Shown here piece by piece: positions 6,666 through 12,092 of a stretch of DNA of 19,675 bases. The notes under the pieces were generated by a model. The model made no database searches. It had not been told where the DNA came from and worked only from the letters and a program-made list of their open reading frames with translations. The translations under genes were made by a program, and so were the position numbers. Origin of the DNA: CAYNSX01 sp964400165. GTDB taxonomy: Bacteria > Armatimonadota > Hebobacteria > CAYNSX01. Location of the stretch: positions 1-19,675 of the forward strand of contig CAYNSX010000043.1 in NCBI GenBank assembly GCA_964400165.1. Reading direction: 5' to 3'. Position 1 is the first letter of the stretch, and each line of letters starts with the position of its first letter.

Positions 6666-7088
6666 ATGCCCAAGAAGAGCGCAGCCGCCCTGGTCAAGGG
6701 CCTGAACGGCGACATGAATCTCGAACTCGGCACCGTCATCCGCTATCTGGTGAACGCCTCGACCGTGCGGGGTCTGCTCGGCCACGAGGCGCGCGAACTC
6801 TTCCTCAAAGAAGCCGCCGAGGAACTCCAGCACGCCACCTTCTTCGCCGACAAAGTCGTGGCGCTCGGCGGCACGCCCAGCATCACCCTCGGCAGACTGC
6901 CCATCTTCACCGATGCCCGCAAGGCGCTGCAGTACGAATACGAGCACGAACTGGGCGCCGTCGAGGAATACACCAAGCGCATCGCGCAAGCGGACAAGGC
7001 CGGCGAAATCGGCCTGCGCGTCCGCATCGAGGAAATCCTCGCTGACGAACAGGAGCACGCCGAGTCGCTCGCCCGCCTGCTGCGGTAG
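6666..7088 (+). CDS. Ferritin-like diiron protein (bacterioferritin/DPS-type)
   Basis: This 140-residue four-helix protein has the ferritin diiron pattern: E20 in helix A, E53-L-Q-H56 in helix B, E95 in helix C and E128-Q-E-H131 in helix D. Proteins of this class oxidise or store iron or protect against peroxide in the cytoplasm. It is shorter than typical bacterioferritin (about 155-160 residues), and I see no obvious conserved haem methionine, so storage, oxidase or encapsulated ferritin-like roles all remain open. The ATG at 6666 is preferred over an upstream in-frame start at 6618 because GGAGG sits 7 nt before it and the family begins there. It is preceded by the tandem repeat block and followed after 41 nt by the DUF2207 gene. 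Confidence 0.85.
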   Translation: MPKKSAAALVKGLNGDMNLELGTVIRYLVNASTVRGLLGHEARELFLKEAAEELQHATFFADKVVALGGTPSITLGRLPIFTDARKALQYEYEHELGAVEEYTKRIAQADKAGEIGLRVRIEEILADEQEHAESLARLLR

Positions 7089-7099
7089 GCGGCATCGTG

Positions 7100-7133
7100 T
7101 AGACTCACCCGCGTGGGGATGCACACCGAATGA
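7100..7133 (+). promoter_or_regulatory. TAGACT box and 6-codon leader frame coupled to the next gene
   Basis: TAGACT (7100-7105) would start transcription near 7112. A GTG at 7113 opens a 6-codon frame (V G M H T E) whose TGA at 7131-7133 overlaps the ATG at 7130 as ATGA. If used, it would be a nearly leaderless mini-ORF feeding ribosomes to the DUF2207 gene. The box has a poor -35 and lies just after the ferritin stop, so this is speculative. Confidence 0.3.
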
Positions 7134-9040
7134 CGCGGCCGCGGCTGGGACGAGTGCTCGTTGCCGCCCTCGCGCTCGTCCTCCTCGCTCCCCGCGCCGA
7201 GGCGAAGAGTTTCCGCTTTCCCGAAGTCTCCATCGCCGCCACGGTGCTGCCGAACGGCGATATGCAGGTGGTCGAAGACCGCACCTTCGACTTCCAGGGC
7301 AGTTTCCACTGGGCGCAATACACACTGCCGCCGACGGCCGGCACTACCATCCGCGACTTCAGCGTCCGCGAGAGCGGCACGGTCTTTCAGCAGTCCGACA
7401 GTCAGGCGACCGGCACCGTCGCTTGGAACACGGTCAACGGCGGCGTTGACGCCCGCTGGTATTACAGCGCCTCGAACGAGCGGCGCACCTTCACCATTTC
7501 GTACACCGTCGAGGGCGCCGCCGTCGTGCACCCCGACGCCGCCGAACTCTATTGGAAGTTCGTCGGCACCGGCTGGGACCCGGGTACCGACTCGGTGCGC
7601 GTCTTGATTACGCTCCCGCCCGGCGCGCAGAAGAGCGACCTCCGCGCCTGGGCACACGGACCGCTCTGGGGCGACATCGTTATCGAGGACGGGCGGCACA
7701 TCGCGCTGGCGCTCGAACAACTGCCCGGCCGCACTTGGGTCGAAGCGCGCGTGGTCTTCCCGAACCGCGTCCTCACCAACCCGCGCCGCCGCGCGCGTGA
7801 CGACATCATCCCGTACGCCCTGGCGCAAGAGCAGCGCTGGGCTGACGAGGCGAACGCCACCCGCATCCGCGCCCGCGACGAACTCGCCGCCAGCCGCGTC
7901 GACCTGTCGCGCCGCATCACGCTGGTGCGCTTCTTGTTGCCGGTCGCCGCGGTCATTCTGGTGCTGGTCATCTTCGCCTGGGTGACAGCCTTCCGCCGCT
8001 ACGGCAAGGAGCATCGGCCCGACTTCGACGGCCTGTACTTCCGCGAGGCCGTGCCCGGCTACACCCCCGCGCAGGCGGCGATGCTCTGGCGTTGGGGCGA
8101 AGTCCCCGACCAGGCCATCACGGCGACGATGCTCGACCTCATCCGCCGCGGCGTCATCGCCGTCGAAGGGCATTCGGAAGTGCGGCCGGTCCTGCTTGGA
8201 CTGCTGGGCAACAAGACGAAGCGCACCTATCTCTTCACGCGCCGCGACAAAGCCAGCGCCGCCGCCCGCACCAGCCCGTTGAGCGCCTCCGAGAAATACC
8301 TGATGGAAGAGTGGTTCGACACCATGGGCGACGGCACCCAGGTGTCGCTCGACGACATCATCGAATACGCGCAGAAGCACCGCACCGAGGTCTATCAGGA
8401 CTTCAAGGAATGGAAGCGCCTCGCCCAGCGCGAGAACACGATGCAAATCACCGAGCGCCCCTCCGAAGTGGCAATGAGCCTCACCATCGCCGGCGGGATG
8501 CTGTTGCTCGCAATCACCGTCGGTCTCGGTGTCATCGGGCTGCCCGTCGCCGGCGCGCTGCCGTTCGGGCCGTTCATCATTGCGCCGCTCGGCCTCGTCG
8601 GACTGTTCGCCGTCGCCACTTCGCCGCTGATGCGCCGCCGCACGCAGGCCGCGGCGAACGACTTGGCGCGCTGGGGGGCCTATCGCCGCTTCCTCACCGA
8701 CTTCGGGCGGATGAAGGAAATGCCCATCCCGGCGGTCGTGCTCTGGGAGGAGTACCTCGTCTACGGCACCGCCCTCGGCGTCTCGGAAGAGGTCATCAAG
8801 TCGCTTGAGAAGGCGTATCCGCATATGCCCGACGCGCAAATGTCACCGCTCATCATGCTTGCGAGCACGCAGGGCGCCGGCTCGATGAACGGGATGAGCG
8901 CGCTCTCGCACCTCACCACCTCGTTCAGCCAGACGATGGCAATTGCGGCGAGCAACCCGTCGTCGGGCTCGGGCGGGGGCGGCGGCTTCAGCGGCGGCGG
9001 CGGGGGCGGAGGCGGCGGTTCCGGCGGTGGGGCGGGATAG
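7130..9040 (+). CDS. DUF2207 membrane protein with glycine-rich tail
   Basis: This 636-residue protein has a signal peptide (about residues 1-25, cut near AEA-KS). An extracytoplasmic DUF2207-type beta domain follows (about 27-190: SFRFPEVSIAATVLPNGDMQ, then the YTVEGAAVVHPDAAELYWKF region). A transmembrane helix lies at about 263-283. A cytoplasmic segment contains a winged-helix-like LDLIRRGVIAVEG. Two further transmembrane helices span about 449-503. The C-terminal region ends in a tail of mostly Gly and Ser at about 613-636, a common feature of this family. Family function is not established. The start ATG 7130 has no strong Shine-Dalgarno but overlaps a short upstream frame. It lies 41 nt after the ferritin gene on the same strand and may share its transcript. 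Confidence 0.85.
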   Translation: MTRPRLGRVLVAALALVLLAPRAEAKSFRFPEVSIAATVLPNGDMQVVEDRTFDFQGSFHWAQYTLPPTAGTTIRDFSVRESGTVFQQSDSQATGTVAWNTVNGGVDARWYYSASNERRTFTISYTVEGAAVVHPDAAELYWKFVGTGWDPGTDSVRVLITLPPGAQKSDLRAWAHGPLWGDIVIEDGRHIALALEQLPGRTWVEARVVFPNRVLTNPRRRARDDIIPYALAQEQRWADEANATRIRARDELAASRVDLSRRITLVRFLLPVAAVILVLVIFAWVTAFRRYGKEHRPDFDGLYFREAVPGYTPAQAAMLWRWGEVPDQAITATMLDLIRRGVIAVEGHSEVRPVLLGLLGNKTKRTYLFTRRDKASAAARTSPLSASEKYLMEEWFDTMGDGTQVSLDDIIEYAQKHRTEVYQDFKEWKRLAQRENTMQITERPSEVAMSLTIAGGMLLLAITVGLGVIGLPVAGALPFGPFIIAPLGLVGLFAVATSPLMRRRTQAAANDLARWGAYRRFLTDFGRMKEMPIPAVVLWEEYLVYGTALGVSEEVIKSLEKAYPHMPDAQMSPLIMLASTQGAGSMNGMSALSHLTTSFSQTMAIAASNPSSGSGGGGGFSGGGGGGGGGSGGGAG

Positions 9041-9048
9041 TAGAACGA

Positions 9049-9145
9049 TGTGCGTTGTGCGTAGTCCGTAGTGCGTAGGAACAGCGCGAACGGCTTGTCT
9101 GATCGCCTGTTGCCCTTCCCACGCACTACGCACCACGCACTACTA
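9049..9145. repeat. Inverted repeat of GTAGTGCGT-like units
   Basis: The left arm (9051-9080) reads TGCGTTGTGCGTAGT and CCGTAGTGCGTAGG. The right arm (9117-9145) is the approximate reverse complement (CACGCACTACGCACCACG). About 36 nt separate them. A related but diverged inverted repeat is at 10130-10209. The right arm overlaps the end of the PhzF gene and supplies its last codons and stop. Confidence 0.75.
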
Positions 9146-9935
9146 ACTCGCCTTTCGTCACAGTCACCGCCTGGCCACCCAACTTGCAGCGCGCGCCTTC
9201 GACGCGCACGCGGATGACGCCGGTGCGGGCGGAGACCTGAAAGCCCACGAGTTCGGCCTTGCCGAGTTTCGCTTGCCAGTACGGCCCCAACGCACAGTGT
9301 GAGGAGCCGGTCGCCGGGTCTTCGTCAATGCCGGCGCCGCCGGCAAAGTAGCGCGACACGAAATCGTAGTCGGCGCCGGCACGCGCCTGCGCCGTGACGA
9401 TGGCGCCGCGCGAGAGCAGCGCCCGCAGCGCGGCGAAGTCGGGCTGCGCGCCGCGCACCACCTCCTCGGACTCCACCTCGATCAGGTAATCGAAGCGGTT
9501 CTGTCCGGTGAAGCGCGCCGTCACCCCCAATGCTTCCAGCAGGCCGGGCGGCGCGGCGATTGTTTCCGCCGGCTCGGAGGGGAAATCCAGTTCGATCCAG
9601 TCGCCGCGCTGTTCAGCCCCGAGGACGCCGCTGGCGGTGTGGAATTGAATCGGGCGGTCACCGGGGCAGCACCCCTCCTGCCAGAGGATATGGGCGGAGG
9701 CGAGCGTCGCGTGCCCACAGAGTTCCACCTCGACGGTGGGCGTGAACCAGCGCAGGTCGAAGTCCGCGCCCCGCGGCGAGAGGAACGCCGTCTCCGACAG
9801 GTTCATCTCCCGCGACACCGCCTGCATCCAGGCGGGGTCGGCGGGTTTCTCCAACAGGCACACCGCCGCCGGATTGCCCGCAAACGCCTGCGCGGTGAAG
9901 GCGTCGACATGAAAGAGCGGAAGGGATCGTGTCAC
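9126..9935 (-). CDS. PhzF-family isomerase/epimerase
   Basis: From GTG 9935 the product is 269 residues, the usual length for the PhzF family of cofactor-free isomerases related to diaminopimelate epimerase. The start LPLFHVDAFT, then FAGNPAAVCLL, SETAFL, DLRWFTPTVEVELCGHATLA and DEDPATGSSHCALGPYW are the family landmarks, including the catalytic glutamate in SETAF. The actual substrate is unknown. The frame continues to an ATG at 9968, but GTG 9935 lies 6 nt after a TACAAT box, so a leaderless start at VTRSLPLFH is more likely and matches relatives. The last six residues (LVVRGA) and the TAG are read from a dispersed repeat. The gene is alone on its strand between two inverted repeats. Confidence 0.88.
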   Translation of the reverse strand: MTRSLPLFHVDAFTAQAFAGNPAAVCLLEKPADPAWMQAVSREMNLSETAFLSPRGADFDLRWFTPTVEVELCGHATLASAHILWQEGCCPGDRPIQFHTASGVLGAEQRGDWIELDFPSEPAETIAAPPGLLEALGVTARFTGQNRFDYLIEVESEEVVRGAQPDFAALRALLSRGAIVTAQARAGADYDFVSRYFAGGAGIDEDPATGSSHCALGPYWQAKLGKAELVGFQVSARTGVIRVRVEGARCKLGGQAVTVTKGELVVRGA

Positions 9936-9941
9936 GGGGAA

Positions 9942-9947
9942 ATTGTA
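9942..9947 (-). promoter_or_regulatory. -10 box TACAAT of leaderless PhzF gene
   Basis: On the minus strand, TACAAT is followed by TTCCCC and then the GTG at 9935, which puts +1 on the G of the start codon. The -35 region (TTTTGC at 17 bp, or TTGCGA at 15 bp) is weak. Spacing is identical to that at 4401-4413. Confidence 0.65.
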
Positions 9948-9991
9948 AGGTGTGACGGGACATCGCAAAAGTGGGAGGCGATCGTCGCAGG

Positions 9992-10050
9992 CCCCTCTCC
10001 CAATTCGGGAGAGGGGTGGCTTGCCCCGAGCGCAGTCGAGGGGCGAAGCC
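9992..10050 (+). repeat. CTCTCC stem-loop repeat with nested 24-nt element
   Basis: The stem-loop at 9992-10016 has a perfect 10-bp stem CCCCTCTCCC and loop AATTC. It continues as TGGC, then the 24-nt element (10020-10043, identical to 3944-3967 on the other strand), then GAAGCCGGGGTGAGGA. Without the insert the sequence would read GGTGG, C, GAAGCC, a short second hairpin (GGC-GAA-GCC) common after such stems. The gap 9948-10217 has no gene. Confidence 0.75.
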
Positions 10051-10129
10051 GGGGTGAGGACGGTTGCGGAATGGACTTCGTCGTGTCAGGTGTCATGGGT
10101 CCAGTGTAACGGGAACAGCCAGAGGCGTC

Positions 10130-10209
10130 CGTCGTATGTTGTACGATGTACGTCGGAGACGAAATCGGTTCGCAGTTCCCACGTACGACGTACTACGCAC
10201 TACGGACTG
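10130..10209. repeat. Second inverted repeat of GTACGTCGT/GTAGTGCGT-like units
   Basis: The left arm (about 10130-10156) reads CGTCGTATGTTGTACGATG. The right arm (10178-10209) reads CCCACGTACGACGTACTACG and CACTACGGACTGG. The right arm contains CTACGCACTACGGACT, the reverse complement of a string in the left arm at 9061-9076. It lies just before tRNA-Lys. Confidence 0.65.
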
Positions 10210-10217
10210 GCTTTTCT

Positions 10218-10293
10218 TGGTGGGCCCGGCGAGACTCGAACTCGCGACCTTGGGATTAAAAGTCCCCTGCTCTGCCGACTGAGCTACGGGCCC
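10218..10293 (-). tRNA. tRNA-Lys (anticodon TTT)
   Basis: On the minus strand this 76-nt sequence folds as a cloverleaf. The acceptor GGGCCCG pairs with CGGGCCC, followed by A73 and an encoded CCA. The D-stem is GCTC/GAGC. The anticodon loop CTTTTAA carries TTT. The T-arm is GCGAG-TTCGAGT-CTCGC. The anticodon stem GGGGA/TCCCA has a G27-A43 mismatch at its base; the other four pairs are standard. A TTTACA-17-TACACT promoter places +1 on the mature first base. Confidence 0.97.
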
Positions 10294-10299
10294 GCGGGG

Positions 10300-10328
10300 A
10301 GTGTACGGGCGCACTCACGGAGTGTAAA
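10300..10328 (-). promoter_or_regulatory. tRNA-Lys promoter TTTACA-17-TACACT
   Basis: On the minus strand, TTTACA (10323-10328) and TACACT (10300-10305) are 17 bp apart. Six bases (CCCCGC) then precede the first tRNA base at 10293. This is the best full promoter in the window and calibrates the -10 spacing used elsewhere. Confidence 0.8.
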
Positions 10329-10352
10329 GAAACGCGCAACAATCACCGGCCT

Positions 10353-11912
10353 CTAATCCCCTGGCAGGGGCTTTGCTCCCTGCGGCGGCGTCAGCGCGAA
10401 CAGCGACTCTGGGTGCTCCGCGTTGAGGTCTCGGTAGCGATAGGTCTCCGTGCGGGTTACTCGATACGCGCTGTCTGCCGAGCCGCGCGTCTCTTCCAGC
10501 ATCATCCTTTGCAACAAGTCATCGCGGTCCGCGATCCAGAGCCGCAACATGCCGCGTGTCGGGCGGCCCGGGGTGACGCCCCACTGGGGGATCTCCACAA
10601 TCGTGCAGGTCGCGCCGTCAATTGTTTCGCGGCCCACGACCTGCGCTCCCGCCAGGTTGATAGTGTCTTCCGGCGCATAGAAAAACAATTTGGCGGGCAG
10701 CAGTTCTTGCCGCGACTCGTAGAGCGACGGCATGTTCCTTCCGCTGTCCCAATGGTCGAGCGCGGGCCACCCGATTTGTTGGCCGCCTCCTTCGACCTGT
10801 GCTCCGTCTCGCACCAGCCGATAGCCGTCCGGCCGGCCGCGCCGCGCGGAGGACCAAAGCAGGTAGTCGTTGTCACGTGCGATGAACAGTCCGCTATACG
10901 ATTCTTGCCGGCTCTCCCAGGCGACTTTCGCCCACGCGCGGTCGGGGCGCTGCACCAGGAAAGTGCTTCGACCCGTCCCCTGGTCAGGATAGGTCGGATG
11001 CCGCGACTCGAATTCGAACCGTGAGGTGAGAGTCATACTCTGCAGCGCTCCCAGTGCCGCCCCTGCGGCCTGGATCCGCGCGACCGCTTCGGGTTGTGTT
11101 TCCCGTATGGCGGGTCCTCCTTGAATGTAAGGCGGCCAGTCCAGCGTGGCCCGTGAGTTCGTCGACGAGGAGATCCGCACATCTGGAGGCAACTGCAAGG
11201 CGAACAATCCCGGGCTGACTTCTGGGTCGACCATGAAGGTCCACTCCCAGCGGCTCTTCAACTGGCCGTATTGCCAGCGAGTCCCGATCTCCCGCAGTGC
11301 AAGGCCGGTGGCGGGGTCAAGAAACATCTCGTTCTCGCGCGCCGACTGTTCCCCTTCATACTCAGCGCGGATTCGGACGATGCGCTGACCATTCACCTCG
11401 ACGACCTGACGCCGCGTTGTTATGTACAGATTGGCAATCCCCGCAGCACCAGCCTCTGCCAGGAGTTGATATCGGTGATACTCGTCACCATCCGTGACAC
11501 GCGATTCCAATTCGCGGATGCCCTCCGCTGCCAGATCGGCGGGCGGGTCCCAGAAGCGCAGCGTGAGATGGCCTGTCCAGTAGTCCAGATCGGGGCCGCC
11601 CCCTCCGACGGTGAACAACATGTTGGTGCGGCGGTTGTAGTTCCAATTCACCCCATTGCGCGACAGCACAATCACATCCGGTTGCTCGCCTTCCGGTGTT
11701 CCTTCAAACCACCACTGCTCCAGCAACGCGTCCGCTGTCACGAAAGACACGCGCCGCACGATTTCCCCAGGGACATTCGCATCGCCGTCCGGCTCCCCTT
11801 CGAGAAGGCGCATCTCGACGCGCAGTGCATGGATCGGTGGCGTTAGCGATTTGCCGCGCAGCGGCGACCCGAGAACTAGCAGCACTCCCAGTAGCAGTCC
11901 TGCGACTCTCAT
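10353..11912 (-). CDS. Exported two-domain LolA-like protein
   Basis: From the ATG at 11912 the product is 519 residues; GGGAGGTG lies about 5 nt upstream, which rules out the earlier in-frame start at 11939. MRVAGLLLGVLLVLGSPLRG is a signal peptide without a lipobox cysteine. The mature part looks like two similar halves. Each has strand-rich repeats of the LolA/LppX-like convex sheet and ends alike: FLDPATGLALREIG then GLFALQLPPDV (to about residue 250), and LWIADRDDLLQRM then SLFALTPPQGA (to the end). Such folds bind lipids or lipoproteins in the periplasm. The client is unknown. It could also be a different outer-membrane-associated sensor of the MucB type. The family call is by pattern only. 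It lies between tRNA-Lys and the RND operon, on the same strand as both. Confidence 0.7.
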   Translation of the reverse strand: MRVAGLLLGVLLVLGSPLRGKSLTPPIHALRVEMRLLEGEPDGDANVPGEIVRRVSFVTADALLEQWWFEGTPEGEQPDVIVLSRNGVNWNYNRRTNMLFTVGGGGPDLDYWTGHLTLRFWDPPADLAAEGIRELESRVTDGDEYHRYQLLAEAGAAGIANLYITTRRQVVEVNGQRIVRIRAEYEGEQSARENEMFLDPATGLALREIGTRWQYGQLKSRWEWTFMVDPEVSPGLFALQLPPDVRISSSTNSRATLDWPPYIQGGPAIRETQPEAVARIQAAGAALGALQSMTLTSRFEFESRHPTYPDQGTGRSTFLVQRPDRAWAKVAWESRQESYSGLFIARDNDYLLWSSARRGRPDGYRLVRDGAQVEGGGQQIGWPALDHWDSGRNMPSLYESRQELLPAKLFFYAPEDTINLAGAQVVGRETIDGATCTIVEIPQWGVTPGRPTRGMLRLWIADRDDLLQRMMLEETRGSADSAYRVTRTETYRYRDLNAEHPESLFALTPPQGAKPLPGD

Positions 11913-11950
11913 TGAACACCTCCCAATTCTGCATGTCACCGCTTGCTGTC

Positions 11951-11956
11951 ATTTTA
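11951..11956 (-). promoter_or_regulatory. Possible -10 box TAAAAT
   Basis: TAAAAT on the minus strand would start transcription near 11944, giving a 32-nt leader before ATG 11912. No convincing -35 at 16-18 bp is seen; TTGCAG lies 22 bp upstream. Confidence 0.4.
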
Positions 11957-12024
11957 CTCCATCTGTCGCGCGAAAACGCTGCAAGGCAAGCCCCTTTCAA
12001 CACCTGCCGATCTCAGACTCACCC

Positions 12025-12092
12025 AAGAGCGACACCCCCGCTATCCTCATCACCGGCGCCAGCGGCTTCATCGGCGCGCCGCTCTGCGCGCC
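12025..12092 (+). pseudogene. Remnant of NAD-dependent epimerase/SDR N-terminus
   Basis: The plus strand reads SDTPAILITGASGFIGAPLC at 12028-12087. This is the first strand and the TGxxGxxG cofactor loop (TGASGFIG) of an extended short-chain dehydrogenase/epimerase. Just before it is AAG (12025-12027) where a start ATG would be expected; a single T-to-A change could explain that, but no Shine-Dalgarno is visible. After APLCA the similarity stops and the sequence becomes the 3' end of the oppositely directed RND gene, whose stop is at 12093-12095. It is therefore a 5' fragment of about 22 codons cut off by a rearrangement, or an assembly join. No matching remainder is visible elsewhere in the window. 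Confidence 0.6.

Noticed and set aside
6743..8839. A 698-codon minus-strand frame and a 562-codon plus-strand frame at 16498-18186
   Set aside because: Both lie antisense to well-supported genes (ferritin/DUF2207 and TolC) and have composition typical of shadow frames.
8958..9036. Glycine-rich tract as a sequencing or frameshift artefact
   Set aside because: Gly/Ser-rich tails are normal at the C-terminus of DUF2207 proteins and the frame ends cleanly.
10093..10356. Short open frames overlapping tRNA-Lys (GPARLELATLGLKVP-like)
   Set aside because: This is the known artefact of translating a tRNA gene; the cloverleaf is unambiguous. The same applies to frames over tRNA-Ser.
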